Shown in pieces: positions 27,153 to 36,919 of a stretch of DNA of 64,000 bases. Source of the DNA: JAKAGZ01 sp963748105. Its GTDB lineage: Bacteria > Bacteroidota > Ignavibacteria > Ignavibacteriales > Ignavibacteriaceae. Positions within the stretch are counted from its first letter, which is position 1. The number at the start of each line of letters is the position of its first letter. The notes beneath the pieces were generated by a model. The model was not told where the DNA came from, did no database searches, and saw only the letters and a program-made list of their open reading frames with translations. Position numbers and translations under genes: made by a program. Where the stretch lies: NCBI GenBank assembly GCA_963748105.1, contig CAVVHP010000039.1, positions 44,316 through 108,315 of the forward strand, read 5' to 3'.

Positions 27153-28133
27153 CTAATTAAATCCAACTACATTGTGTGGAATATAATTTTCTTCCAGAGA
27201 TTTTATCTCGTCATCCGATAATTTTAACGATACTGCTGCAACCGCGTCTTCAAGATGATTTAGTTTTGTGGCTCCTATAATAGGAGCCGTAACTACCTTC
27301 TTTGAAAGCAGCCACGCCAGTGAAACCTGAGCCTGTGGAATGCTCCGCTCCGTTGCGATTTTTGTTACCGCATCAACAACTTTTTTATCTGCAGCCTCTG
27401 TACCCTCATATAAATTGTTGGCGTAATCATCTGTCCTGCCGCGCAATGTGCTCTGTTCATTTTCCCATGGACGCGCAAGCCGGCCTCTTGCAAGTGGGCT
27501 CCACGGCAGCACGCCTATTCCCTCTTCCGCACAAAGTTTAAGCATTTCTCTTTCTTCTTCCCTGTAAAGTAAATTGTAATAATTCTGCATAGATACAAAG
27601 CGGGTAAGTTTTTTAAGATCAGCAATGTAAAGAGACTTGCTGAACTGATATGCGTGCATTGAAGATGCGCCAATGTAGCGAACCTTTCCCGTTTTTATAA
27701 CATCGTGCAACGCTTCGAGAGTTTCTTCAATAGGTGTGTTGTAATCCCAGCGGTGAATCTGGTAGAGATCGAGATAATCCGTCTGTAATCTTTTTAAGCT
27801 GTTATCAATTTCAGTCAAAATAGATTTCCTAGATAATCCACCAGCGTTCGGATCATCTCTCATCGGGAAAAATACTTTAGATGCCAGAACAATCTCATCA
27901 CGTTTCGAGAATTTTTTTAAGGCTTTGCCGGTTATGATTTCACTGGCACCTTTTGAATACATATTTGCTGTATCAAAAAAGTTTATTCCCGATTCAATCG
28001 CTTTCTTAAAAAACGGCAGGCTCTCTTCTTCTTTTAATGCCCATTTTCTTAATGTAGGATCACCATAGCTCATACATCCAAGACAAATTTTAGATGCTTT
28101 TATTCCTGTTTTACCGAGGTTTGTGTGCTTCAT
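27153..28133 (-). CDS. Aldo/keto reductase
   Basis: 326 residues of a TIM-barrel NADPH-dependent oxidoreductase. The catalytic set is visible: Asp in FFDTANMYS with Tyr, Lys in LASKVFF and His in QIHRWD. The nucleotide site near the C-terminus includes APIIGATKLNHLEDA. It resembles the YhdN/YajO group acting on small aldehydes or sugars. Transcribed alone and convergent with the preceding gene. Confidence 0.93.
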   Translation of the reverse strand: MKHTNLGKTGIKASKICLGCMSYGDPTLRKWALKEEESLPFFKKAIESGINFFDTANMYSKGASEIITGKALKKFSKRDEIVLASKVFFPMRDDPNAGGLSRKSILTEIDNSLKRLQTDYLDLYQIHRWDYNTPIEETLEALHDVIKTGKVRYIGASSMHAYQFSKSLYIADLKKLTRFVSMQNYYNLLYREEEREMLKLCAEEGIGVLPWSPLARGRLARPWENEQSTLRGRTDDYANNLYEGTEAADKKVVDAVTKIATERSIPQAQVSLAWLLSKKVVTAPIIGATKLNHLEDAVAAVSLKLSDDEIKSLEENYIPHNVVGFN

Positions 28134-28328
28134 ATTTATTCCTTTTTCTGTATTAAGTCAGTAATATAAAGGTAAATATTTTAAAGATCATTTTTATAAT
28201 AGTAACTATTTTGAAAAGCTGTACCTGGACTATGGTTTTCGGACAAATTTGTGTTTGTCAACGTTTATCTTCTTTTACTTTTCAAATAACAATTTTTTCT
28301 TAAATTACATCAATCATTCTATATTTTT

Positions 28329-28964
28329 ATGAAATCAATAAAATTATATCTCGGTTTTTTAATTATCCTGATTTGTGCAATAATAATTTCGGGCGGCAAA
28401 ATGAACGATGAAATTCAACAGAATAAAATCATCACTGATTGCAATTATACTTTAGAAGAAGCGCTTGCCGGGAAAGAGATACCCGCAAATATTAAAGTAA
28501 ACCTGCGGCTGGTTGATGTATATTATTATTCATTTGATGGCAAACTTCACGGCGGGAAGATAGTTGTCAATAAGGACCTGGTGAAGGATGTTAAATGGCT
28601 TTTCGAAAAAATCAAAGAGAATAAATTTCCGGTAGATAAAGTTATTCCGGTCGTTAAATTTCACTGGTCAGATGAGAAGTCAATGGAAGCAAATAACTCA
28701 TCAGCCTTTAATTACAGGTTCGTCGCAAATACCACCAGGTTATCAAACCACTCGACCGGCCGAGCAATAGACATTAATCCATGGCAGAATCCGCAAATAA
28801 TAAGGGGTGTTGCCTCGCCGGAAGGCGCCCGGTACAACCCGGAAGCAAAAGGTACTATAACTATAAATTCAGTTGTGGTAAAATTATTTAAGAAAAGAGG
28901 ATGGGATTGGGGCGGCGACTGGAAAACCAGAACCGACTACCAGCATTTTGAGAAATTAAAATGA
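28329..28964 (+). CDS. M15-type peptidase (D-Ala-D-Ala carboxypeptidase-like)
   Basis: 211 residues with an N-terminal signal/anchor (LGFLIILICAIIISGG). The zinc motif is SNHSTGRAIDINPW (His and Asp), with the second His in DYQHFEK. This is the compact Peptidase_M15_4 subtype, expected to trim peptidoglycan stem peptides in the periplasm. Its stop overlaps the next gene by 4 bases (ATGA). Confidence 0.88.
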   Translation: MKSIKLYLGFLIILICAIIISGGKMNDEIQQNKIITDCNYTLEEALAGKEIPANIKVNLRLVDVYYYSFDGKLHGGKIVVNKDLVKDVKWLFEKIKENKFPVDKVIPVVKFHWSDEKSMEANNSSAFNYRFVANTTRLSNHSTGRAIDINPWQNPQIIRGVASPEGARYNPEAKGTITINSVVVKLFKKRGWDWGGDWKTRTDYQHFEKLK

Positions 28965-29308
28965 AAAAGAAAATAAGCATAGAAAACGCGGAGCATTACA
29001 GCTGGGGTGATAACTGCGACGGCTGGCACCTGGTAAAGAATGAAATTTTAAGCGTAATCCGTGAAAATATTCCTCCCGGCAAATCTGAGACAAAACACCG
29101 CCACGAGATCTCCAGGCAGTTCTTTTATATACTCGAGGGGGAGGCTGTAATAGAATTGGAAGAAAGGACGGTCACGCTTTCGTCCGGTGAGGGACTCGAA
29201 ATCCCTCCCGGTACAGTTCACACATTCAGGAACGATTCCACTATAAATGTAAGTTTCCTGGTAATTTCATCTCCTGCCAGCCATGGGGACAGAATAAATA
29301 ACGAATAA
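28961..29308 (+). CDS. Cupin-domain protein
   Basis: 115 residues, a single cupin barrel: KHRHEISRQFFYILEGEAVI (metal ligands HxH and Glu) and IPPGTVHTFRN (second His). It could be a small isomerase, sugar-binding protein or sensor; the sequence does not decide. Coupled to the upstream peptidase gene. Confidence 0.88.
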   Translation: MKKKISIENAEHYSWGDNCDGWHLVKNEILSVIRENIPPGKSETKHRHEISRQFFYILEGEAVIELEERTVTLSSGEGLEIPPGTVHTFRNDSTINVSFLVISSPASHGDRINNE

Positions 29309-29313
29309 CAGGA

Positions 29314-30900
29314 ATGCTTAGCAAAAAAAAGAAAAGTTTAAAAGAAATTAGAGAAGCCTGGGGCAGGCCAATAGATAAATTCAGAAATTTTGACCTCATA
29401 TCATTTTATCACGAATCGGTTTCAAAATCCGGCGAAAAAGAATTCATTGACGATAAAACCTGGCTTGACCTGAACATGGAACATCTGTTTTCCTACCTCG
29501 ATCGATCAAGCAGCAGTATTGGGCAGCAGTTTTTATATCACTTGCTGAGAAGTTATGAAAAGGATTCAGAAATATTAAATAAAAGAAATCAAATCCGGCA
29601 GATACTGGATAAGAACAGCGAATTAAGAGAAGAACTCCAGCTAAAATTGAAAGGGGTTAATAATACTAATTCATATTTCATATCCAGCTTGATTTTTGGG
29701 AAATTGCCGGATCGGCCCAAACTCTATTTTTTAATTTATCTGCTGCCAGTACTCTTAGTGTTCTCCCTTATTATGATACCTTTCCAGCCCCCTTTTACCT
29801 TTGTGGCAATAGGACTAAGTATTTTAAACATTATAGTAGAGCAGCTCTATTCTAAAAGAATTTACAAATATTACTCGGGTTTTTCCGCGCTGACAAATCT
29901 CATTACTTGCGCGATGGCCATTTCAAAGATAAAACATGGCGACGAACTTGCCCAAATCAGGTTCTTAAAAAAGAACAGGTTCGTCCTGAGAAGACTCAGG
30001 AGTAAAATCGGTTCCCTTCTGATTGACAAGGCAAGCGGAAATGAATTTGTAGGAATGATCCTTACCTACCTAAATGTGATCTTACTGTATGATCTGATAA
30101 CCTATTTAAGGTCTTTAAAATATTTGGAGACACAAAAAATAATTATTCAGAATACTTTTGAAACGGTCGCGGAACTTGACGCGTCCATAGCAATTGCCTC
30201 CTTCCTTGAAGAAGTGCCTTATTACACTGTTCCGGAATTTACCCCGGATAAAAAGATAAGTTTTAATGAAGTATATCATCCTCTGATTCAAGATGCTGTA
30301 TCAAACAGTATCAGCGACATAGACAGATCGGTATTAATAACCGGGTCAAATATGGCAGGTAAGACAACCTTCATTAAAACAATTGGAATAAATTTTATTC
30401 TCGCCCAGACATTAAATATTTGCCTTGCAAAGAAAGCGGTAATTCCGAGATTGATAGTAAAATCGGCTATAAGACGCGAAGATAATCTGGAAGAATCAAA
30501 GAGTTATTATTTTGTTGAAATTGAGAGGTTATTAAGCTTTATTGAATTGAGCGAAAATAAACTTAAATATTTATTCCTGATAGATGAGATATTCAGGGGT
30601 ACAAATACCGTTGAACGACTTTCTTCATCAACCGCGGTACTGAAGTATCTCGATAGAAATAATTTCTCTTTTGTCACTACGCACGACATTGAACTGCAGG
30701 AATTATTGGATAATACTTTCAGCATATATCATTTCAGCGAACAGGTAACGGATCATAAATTTTATTTTGATTATAAGATTAAGAAAGGAACTACATTCTC
30801 AGGCAATGCTATAAAACTCCTGGAATTAAAAGGTTATCCTGAAGAAATAATTAAAGAGGCCGGCTCGGTCAGAAATCTTTTGCTCAGCAAAACAAAGTGA
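29314..30900 (+). CDS. Membrane-anchored MutS-family ATPase
   Basis: 528 residues. The C-terminal half is a MutS ATPase: Walker A GSNMAGKTT, Walker B LFLIDEIFRGTN and TTHDIEL. The mismatch-recognition and connector domains of MutS are missing. Instead residues about 140-185 contain two hydrophobic segments (YFLIYLLPVLLVFSLIMI and FTFVAIGLSILNIIV), and a further one near 255. So this is not classical mismatch repair but a MutS-like ATPase on the membrane, a type found in Bacteroidota with unknown function. The last bases overlap the next gene. Confidence 0.85.
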   Translation: MLSKKKKSLKEIREAWGRPIDKFRNFDLISFYHESVSKSGEKEFIDDKTWLDLNMEHLFSYLDRSSSSIGQQFLYHLLRSYEKDSEILNKRNQIRQILDKNSELREELQLKLKGVNNTNSYFISSLIFGKLPDRPKLYFLIYLLPVLLVFSLIMIPFQPPFTFVAIGLSILNIIVEQLYSKRIYKYYSGFSALTNLITCAMAISKIKHGDELAQIRFLKKNRFVLRRLRSKIGSLLIDKASGNEFVGMILTYLNVILLYDLITYLRSLKYLETQKIIIQNTFETVAELDASIAIASFLEEVPYYTVPEFTPDKKISFNEVYHPLIQDAVSNSISDIDRSVLITGSNMAGKTTFIKTIGINFILAQTLNICLAKKAVIPRLIVKSAIRREDNLEESKSYYFVEIERLLSFIELSENKLKYLFLIDEIFRGTNTVERLSSSTAVLKYLDRNNFSFVTTHDIELQELLDNTFSIYHFSEQVTDHKFYFDYKIKKGTTFSGNAIKLLELKGYPEEIIKEAGSVRNLLLSKTK

Positions 30901-32399
30901 GAACAGGTTTGTTCAAAAAAGAAAATCTGAAAATAATTTTAATCGTAGCGTTACTTGTACACATCTTCGCCGCGGTAAACAGCGTGGGTTTCCACCACCT
31001 GGATGAACACTACCAGATTCTCGAATTCGCCGGGCTGAAAACTGGATTAAACCAGCCCTCCGATCTTCCTTGGGAATTCGGCGCCAGGGTCCGTCCCACG
31101 GTACAGCCGGCTATTGCCTATGTACTTATTGAAGCCTCCGATTTCGCCGGGATAACAGACCCTTTCGACCAGGCGATGGTAACAAGATTTCTGTCAGCTA
31201 TTCTCTCTCTGTTCTGCATGTACCTGTTGCTGACAGCATTTATTGACGAAATAAAGACGGAAAAACTCAAACGGTGGTTCATTTTTTTATCTTTCTTCCT
31301 CTGGTTTTTAACCTATATGCAGATTAGGTTTTCATCGGAAGGCTGGTCGGGTTCCTTCTTCTTTATAGCGTTTGCCCTGCTTTTCCTTAAGGAGAAGGTC
31401 AGACACAACTTTACAAATACATTTCTTATCGGACTGCTATTCGGTTTCGCATTCCTGTTTCGATACCAGGTAGGTATAATAATTTTCTTTTTGCTTCTCT
31501 GGTTACTGATAATTAAGAAGGAAAAAGTTCTAACTGTAACGGGACTTGCAAGCGGAATAGTTGCGGCTGTGCTTATCGGAATATTAATAGACAAATGGTT
31601 TTACGGAGAATGGGTTCTAACTGCGTGGAATTATCTTGATTTCAATATTATAAAAGGCAGGGCATCACAATTCGGAGTGCATCCGTGGTTCTTTTACCTA
31701 AAAGAGGTCTTCCGCGAAGGGATTCCGCCGTTCAGTTTAATTATGATCGGAAGTTTTCTCTTCTTTTTCGTTTACAAACCCAAAAGCGTATTTACCTGGA
31801 TGCTTCTTCCGTTTTTACTGGTTCATTTTCTGATCGGACATAAGGAATTAAGATTTTTGTTCCCGATAGCGAATATCATCCCCTTAATATTCGTTCTTGC
31901 GGTTCAGGACCTTGAAAAAGATAAATTCAAAAACATCGGGGCTAAATTCCAGGGTAAATACTGGAAATGGTTTGTGAATTTATTCGTTATAATAAATACG
32001 ATTTACCTTATCAATGTCTGCTTCCGCCCAGCGGATTATTTTGTGCCGATGTACAAATATATTTTTGAAAATTACAAAAACCAGCAAGCCGTATTGATGT
32101 ATGAAGGGAAAGATCCATACGCACGCGGGCCTGAAATTGCCAATTTTTACAAAAGCAAAAATCTCACAACTGTTAAAATTTCCGATACTTCGGATATAGA
32201 AAACACATTGCAATATTTCAGCAATGAAAAAGTGCTTTATCTTTCCGACAGATTCTTGCTAAATGATAAATTGAAGAAAGATGATCTGAAGTACAAAAAA
32301 GTGTATCAAAATCTACCTAAATGGATTGAATCATTTAATTATAATCACTGGCTGGAAAGGACAACAATTTTCACGATTTACGAAGTAAAGGAAAAGTAG
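30897..32399 (+). CDS. GT22-like (Alg9-type) membrane mannosyltransferase
   Basis: 500 residues from a GTG overlapping the previous stop. About ten membrane helices. The first periplasmic loop has HHLDEHYQILEF, resembling the acidic motif of GT-C family 22 (PIG-M/Alg9) enzymes that take lipid-linked sugars. HKELRFLFPI is the other family hallmark. It should glycosylate lipids or surface glycans on the outer side of the inner membrane. The acceptor is unknown. Confidence 0.85.
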   Translation: MRTGLFKKENLKIILIVALLVHIFAAVNSVGFHHLDEHYQILEFAGLKTGLNQPSDLPWEFGARVRPTVQPAIAYVLIEASDFAGITDPFDQAMVTRFLSAILSLFCMYLLLTAFIDEIKTEKLKRWFIFLSFFLWFLTYMQIRFSSEGWSGSFFFIAFALLFLKEKVRHNFTNTFLIGLLFGFAFLFRYQVGIIIFFLLLWLLIIKKEKVLTVTGLASGIVAAVLIGILIDKWFYGEWVLTAWNYLDFNIIKGRASQFGVHPWFFYLKEVFREGIPPFSLIMIGSFLFFFVYKPKSVFTWMLLPFLLVHFLIGHKELRFLFPIANIIPLIFVLAVQDLEKDKFKNIGAKFQGKYWKWFVNLFVIINTIYLINVCFRPADYFVPMYKYIFENYKNQQAVLMYEGKDPYARGPEIANFYKSKNLTTVKISDTSDIENTLQYFSNEKVLYLSDRFLLNDKLKKDDLKYKKVYQNLPKWIESFNYNHWLERTTIFTIYEVKEK

Positions 32400-32412
32400 A
32401 CGCAACTAATTT

Positions 32413-33165
32413 TTAATCTGAGTATCTGTCCAGTTTAAATTTTTCACCAAGGTAAAGTTTTCTGATTTCTTCATCTTCGGCTAATTCTTCAGCTTTACCG
32501 TGTTTAAAAATCACACCATTAATCAAAATATATGCTTTATCAACTATACTCAGAGTTTCGTGTACGTTGTGATCAGTAATCAGAACCCCGATTCCCCTGT
32601 CCTTAAGCTTGGCAACAATATCCATAATATCTTCAACCGCAATCGGATCAACTCCGGCAAACGGTTCATCAAGGAGTATAAAACTCGGATCGGTAGCAAG
32701 AGCGCGCGCAATTTCAGTTCTTCTTCTCTCGCCTCCGCTCAGCTGGAAACCTATACTTTTTCTTATATGAGCGATGCTGAGCTCTTCAAGTAGTAATTCA
32801 CATCTTTCTTCCCTTGCCTTCTTATCGAGTTTAGTCATTTCTAGGACGGCACGAAGGTTGTCTTCAACTGAAAGCCTCCTGAAAATTGATGCTTCCTGTG
32901 GCAGATACCCAATTCCCATTCTTGCACGTTTGTACATAGGAACGTCGGTAATATCCTCACCATCAAGATAAACCTTTCCCCCGTCCGGCTTAATCATTCC
33001 CGTAATCATGTAAAAGGTTGTTGTTTTACCGGCACCGTTAGGTCCAAGCAAACCAACAATGCTCCCTTTAGATACTTCTACCGAGGCTTTATTTACAACC
33101 TTTCGTTTCTTATAAATTTTTACTAATTCTTTACTGCTTAATGTAGTGTGGCTCATTGCAACCAT
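32413..33165 (-). CDS. lptB: LPS export ABC transporter ATPase LptB
   Basis: 250 residues. Walker A GPNGAGKTTT, signature LSGGERRR, Walker B FILLDEPFAGVDP and H-loop ITDHNV. The Q-loop and motif YLPQEASIFR are LptB-like. It powers extraction of LPS from the inner membrane with LptFG, which are not in this window. Starts MVAMSH; the second Met is equally possible. It closes an operon running from kdsA. Confidence 0.94.
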   Translation of the reverse strand: MVAMSHTTLSSKELVKIYKKRKVVNKASVEVSKGSIVGLLGPNGAGKTTTFYMITGMIKPDGGKVYLDGEDITDVPMYKRARMGIGYLPQEASIFRRLSVEDNLRAVLEMTKLDKKAREERCELLLEELSIAHIRKSIGFQLSGGERRRTEIARALATDPSFILLDEPFAGVDPIAVEDIMDIVAKLKDRGIGVLITDHNVHETLSIVDKAYILINGVIFKHGKAEELAEDEEIRKLYLGEKFKLDRYSD

Positions 33166-33249
33166 TAAATTGGATAAATAAGATTCAAAATTTATTTTGT
33201 AATCATTTTCAATTTACTTAATGCAGCAAACAAATGATTAGCTAATTTA

Positions 33250-34647
33250 CTACTTTTTTAGAACCTTTAATAATTCTTCTTTTTCGGGCTTCGATTTAAA
33301 TGAAACAAACTTTGCAAGAACGAATGAGTCTAATTTGCCTTTTATTAATTCTTCCGGGTAATACTCGCTGTTCGGAGAACCATAAAGTCTGATTTCATCA
33401 ACTTTGTTATTATAGAATAAGATTAACGCATTTTGCGAAGACGATCTTGTTAAACCGTTTGGAGTATCTAGATCATACTGAAAATAAATACTAAATACAC
33501 TTCCCCTGATTTTAGTTTTCTGCAGCCTGGAATTATCAAAATACATGTGCACTGTATCCCCAGATGTCTGATCGAACTTAGCAGGATTATAGTCGTTCTG
33601 TGAGGTTATAAACGTATTCCCGAATGCGTCAAGGGATTGTATCCTGTTTTTTTCAAGATTGATTGAGACAGAATCACCGGTAAGTTGTGTATTCTCATAC
33701 CACAAGTATGGCTGCGAAGCGGTTTTACTTACTTTATATGTAATTATCTTTCCTTCATCTCTGTAGTAATAAGTCAAATTATTAACCGATGCAAAATCAC
33801 CACGAACTATTTTAACTGAATCCGTTGCAATAAAAATATTTGCTGTGTCCCTGAATGTTTCCATAATTTTAGATTCAATTACCAATGTATCAATCTTCAT
33901 TGTAGAATCAATTTCACCTTGGCTGTTTTCAGTCTGCGAGTAAGTAGTATCGACCTGCATCAGCAAAGGCTGTTTATTTACGAGTGTATAATTTTTGTCC
34001 GGGTAATCCTCAAGATGCTCACCGAACAAAGTAATATGATTTTCCGGATTTATAACCTGCACATTGTGGTCAGCGTAAGTAATTCGTGTATCCCTGAAAT
34101 GTTCGAGACTATCTGCCTTTATCGTATTTGCGGTATCGGAAATAGCTACATTACTTACTGCGACAATTCTGTTTTCATCTTTAAAATATGTAAGACTGTC
34201 GGATGATAAATTTGAAATTGAGTCTTTCATCACAACGCTATCCTGGAAAAAGGCCTTGTGATCATCAAAATTATATTTCCCTCTTTTGGCTGTAAGTACT
34301 ACTTTACCATCATCCAGTTTAATAGATGTATCAGAAACAGATTTTTTTGTATCACCGAAATAATAACCACGCTGTGTAGTAATAGTCATACTGTCCTGGT
34401 GAATGACTACATTACCGATAAGCTCTGCCTCGTTGCGTGAGATGTACTGAATGGCGTGCTGGCAATTAATAAGAACATTCCCCTGAGTAATAACAACATT
34501 TCCGTGAACTTCGCGTACCATTTCTCCATTAATTGTTTTGCCTACAAGACTGTCCCCTTTAACCTCGATGTAATCATTGTTCTGCGCATTCGTCAAAGCG
34601 ACAAAAAGAAAAGAGAAAAACAAAATTCGCAACAGGCTTTTTATCAT
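33250..34647 (-). CDS. lptA: OstA-like LPS transport protein (LptA domain)
   Basis: 465 residues with a signal peptide (ILFFSFLFVALTNAQ). The N-terminal part is an OstA/LptA beta-jellyroll (VKGDSLVGKTINGEMVREVHGNVVITQG), followed by more repeats. It is over twice the length of E. coli LptA, the usual form in Bacteroidota/Chlorobi. It probably forms the periplasmic LPS bridge. It lies 3 bases from the lptC gene. Confidence 0.86.
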   Translation of the reverse strand: MIKSLLRILFFSFLFVALTNAQNNDYIEVKGDSLVGKTINGEMVREVHGNVVITQGNVLINCQHAIQYISRNEAELIGNVVIHQDSMTITTQRGYYFGDTKKSVSDTSIKLDDGKVVLTAKRGKYNFDDHKAFFQDSVVMKDSISNLSSDSLTYFKDENRIVAVSNVAISDTANTIKADSLEHFRDTRITYADHNVQVINPENHITLFGEHLEDYPDKNYTLVNKQPLLMQVDTTYSQTENSQGEIDSTMKIDTLVIESKIMETFRDTANIFIATDSVKIVRGDFASVNNLTYYYRDEGKIITYKVSKTASQPYLWYENTQLTGDSVSINLEKNRIQSLDAFGNTFITSQNDYNPAKFDQTSGDTVHMYFDNSRLQKTKIRGSVFSIYFQYDLDTPNGLTRSSSQNALILFYNNKVDEIRLYGSPNSEYYPEELIKGKLDSFVLAKFVSFKSKPEKEELLKVLKK

Positions 34648-34650
34648 ATT

Positions 34651-35196
34651 TTATTTTGTACTATCGGTTCTTGCAGTGTAAGTGACATTGAAAATAACGT
34701 AATTTATCAGCGCCTGGTCAGATTCAAATCCATACCCTTTAATCGTTTCTTTAGGAGAAGTAATTGTAACAAATTTATCAGAGACTATTTTTTTATCTTT
34801 GTTCCTGAACATCAATTCATCAGTATTTATAACAGTTCCGCTATCGCTGACGACTACAACGCTGTCATAAGCAAAAAGATCTTTCGTCTCATCATTTACT
34901 TTCCCTCTTTTAGCAGTAAGAGTGGAAGTTTTCTGCCCCTCCTCATTATAGAAGTCCACTTTCATATTCTTATCAAGAAGAGTTTCCATTGACTTTTCAA
35001 AAACTCTCATATGCCCGGCGTGCAATACCGCTTTTGTTTTCCCCGAATCACTAAAGAAAACCACGGAGTCCCAGCTTTCCTGTGTTGGAATTTCTCCGTC
35101 GTTTAGAGATGGATTAATTGAAGGCTTCACCTTATCTCCTGAGCATCCAGCCAGAATAATTATTACAAATAATGAAACAGTTATAAGGTATTTCAT
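34651..35196 (-). CDS. lptC: LptC-like lipoprotein
   Basis: 181 residues, a lipoprotein signal with lipobox ILAGC, then an LptC-like jellyroll (KTAKRGKV-type strands: TSTLTAKRGKVNDETKDLFAYDSVVV). It is expected to anchor at the inner membrane and pass LPS to LptA. Overlaps the kdsD stop by 4 bases. Confidence 0.87.
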   Translation of the reverse strand: MKYLITVSLFVIIILAGCSGDKVKPSINPSLNDGEIPTQESWDSVVFFSDSGKTKAVLHAGHMRVFEKSMETLLDKNMKVDFYNEEGQKTSTLTAKRGKVNDETKDLFAYDSVVVVSDSGTVINTDELMFRNKDKKIVSDKFVTITSPKETIKGYGFESDQALINYVIFNVTYTARTDSTK

Positions 35197-36170
35197 CTTT
35201 GAGAAAGACCCAGGTTGATTAAATCGTGCAGGTGGATAATGCCTACCGGTTTTTTTGATTTATCTACGATTACGAGCGAAGTAATTTTATAATTTTCCAT
35301 CTGCTGTAGAGCGAAAGAAGCAAGGTAATCCGGTTTCATAACTTTCGGATCTTTTGACATAATATCTTTTGCCTGTAATTTTTTAATATCCAGGGTTTTC
35401 TCCAGCAGCCTTCGTAAATCTCCATCAGTTACAATGCCCGTAAGATGTCCTTTTGAATTAACAACGCAGGTAGCACCCAATCTTTTAGAAGTGATTTCAA
35501 TTATTACATCTTTAATTGAACAATCCTCTTTGACAATTGGTATATTTTTACCCCTTATCATTAATTCCTTAATTTCAAGCGACAATCTTTTACCGAGGCT
35601 TCCGCCCGGATGAAGTAAAGCAAAATCTTCAGCTGTAAATCCTTTTTTCTTTAGTAAGGAAACCGATAAAGCATCACCAAGCGCAAGGGTAGCAGTAGTG
35701 GAAGCAGTAGGTGCAAGATCGTGCGGACAGGCTTCTTCTTTTACCTCGATACTTAAAAAGATATCGCATTCTTTAGCAAGTTTTGATTTTTTAACGCCGG
35801 TCATCGCAATTAAAGTAACTTTTAATCTTTTTAACATAGGGAGAAGATTCATCACTTCTTCAGTTTCACCGCTCTTGGAAATAAGTATTACAACATCCTC
35901 TTTTCTAACCATTCCAAGATCACCGTGTAAAGCATCAGTCGGATGTAGATATATTGCGGCAGTACCGGTTGAATTTAATGTTGCAACAATTTTACGGGCA
36001 ATTAGTCCGGATTTACCCATCCCGCTTAAAACTACCCGGCCTTTCGTCTTGTATATAACATCGACAGCTTTAACAAAATCACTCCCGATATTTTCAATCA
36101 GTCCTTCAACTGCCCGGGCTTCAATTTTTAATACTTCAATTGCTGATTTAATAATTTCTTCACTACTCAA
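35193..36170 (-). CDS. kdsD: Arabinose-5-phosphate isomerase
   Basis: 325 residues. SIS domain (about 1-200) with GKSGLIARKI, HGDLGMV and SKSGETEEVMN, followed by a CBS pair (about 205-325). Converts ribulose 5-phosphate to arabinose 5-phosphate, the first step of Kdo synthesis. KpsF/GutQ/KdsD family. Placed between lptC and the kdsA side of the operon. Confidence 0.94.
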   Translation of the reverse strand: MSSEEIIKSAIEVLKIEARAVEGLIENIGSDFVKAVDVIYKTKGRVVLSGMGKSGLIARKIVATLNSTGTAAIYLHPTDALHGDLGMVRKEDVVILISKSGETEEVMNLLPMLKRLKVTLIAMTGVKKSKLAKECDIFLSIEVKEEACPHDLAPTASTTATLALGDALSVSLLKKKGFTAEDFALLHPGGSLGKRLSLEIKELMIRGKNIPIVKEDCSIKDVIIEITSKRLGATCVVNSKGHLTGIVTDGDLRRLLEKTLDIKKLQAKDIMSKDPKVMKPDYLASFALQQMENYKITSLVIVDKSKKPVGIIHLHDLINLGLSQR

Positions 36171-36919
36171 GATTTACCTCTTTTCATAAAACTTAAAAAT
36201 CCTTTTTTCTCAGGCTCATATTTTTTCTTTGTAAAATAATTAAGATCGATTTTAAATCGCCTGATATACTTGTTGTAAGTTACCAGAGCGGAGACAAGAT
36301 CCTCATCAGAATAATCTTCCAGGGTTTGAAAAAATATACCCGGATTCAATGCAATTTTAGAATTTCTAATATTTTTGACCATCATAAGCTGGTTATAAAA
36401 ATTGCTAACGGGAATTAAATGGTTCACACCGGATTGCACATCGTGCAGCCATATTTTTTTATGCACAGGCGCAATTGCCAGCGCATAAATAGCAGGGATA
36501 ACAATTATTTCCCTGACGAATGAATTATCTTTTGGCGCCTTATCTCCGGGTTTCCATTCCGAATAATTCCAATTTGAAATTATTGTGAAAGCATCTTCTG
36601 TTGTAGATGAATTTGAAGTTGTAATATCAAATTCAATTTCATCGTCAAATTCCTCGTGAATTAAAACATCAATCTCAGTCTCTTTACAAACAAGTGTTCC
36701 ACATGCAAGAACCGGATTTGATGGAACTGACAAATCAGGCTTATTTCCTTCTTTACCGAGCAACAAATTTTTCCGGTCAAATCTTCCCTGCCCAATAACC
36801 ATTAATGATTCAATCTTGTCCCTGTAATACTTGTAACCGCTTTTATTTTCCGGAAGGACAGAGAACAAGATTGTTTTTTCTTTCTCCGTAAGTTTTCTCG
36901 GAAATTCATTCATCGTCAA
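36167..36919 (-). CDS. Conserved unknown protein in the Kdo/Lpt operon
   Basis: 250 residues, soluble, no signal peptide. I do not recognise a family. Recurrent features: CGTLVCKETEIDVLIHEEFDDEIEF, VIPAIYALAIAPVHKKIW and a basic C-terminal tail (KKKYEPEKKGFLSFMKRGKS) that could bind membranes. It overlaps kdsD by 4 bases and starts right after the kdsA stop, so it is strictly co-translated and presumably serves LPS or Kdo synthesis. Confidence 0.75.
   Translation of the reverse strand: MTMNEFPRKLTEKEKTILFSVLPENKSGYKYYRDKIESLMVIGQGRFDRKNLLLGKEGNKPDLSVPSNPVLACGTLVCKETEIDVLIHEEFDDEIEFDITTSNSSTTEDAFTIISNWNYSEWKPGDKAPKDNSFVREIIVIPAIYALAIAPVHKKIWLHDVQSGVNHLIPVSNFYNQLMMVKNIRNSKIALNPGIFFQTLEDYSDEDLVSALVTYNKYIRRFKIDLNYFTKKKYEPEKKGFLSFMKRGKS

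Noticed and set aside
27149..27158. TTGTCTAATT, matching the proposed MerR half-site
   Set aside because: It is at the 3' ends of two convergent genes with no promoter nearby; a few matches of an 8-mer are expected by chance in 64 kb.
34456..34992. 178-codon plus-strand frame
   Set aside because: Antisense to lptA and lptC, which have clear domain evidence and fit the operon.
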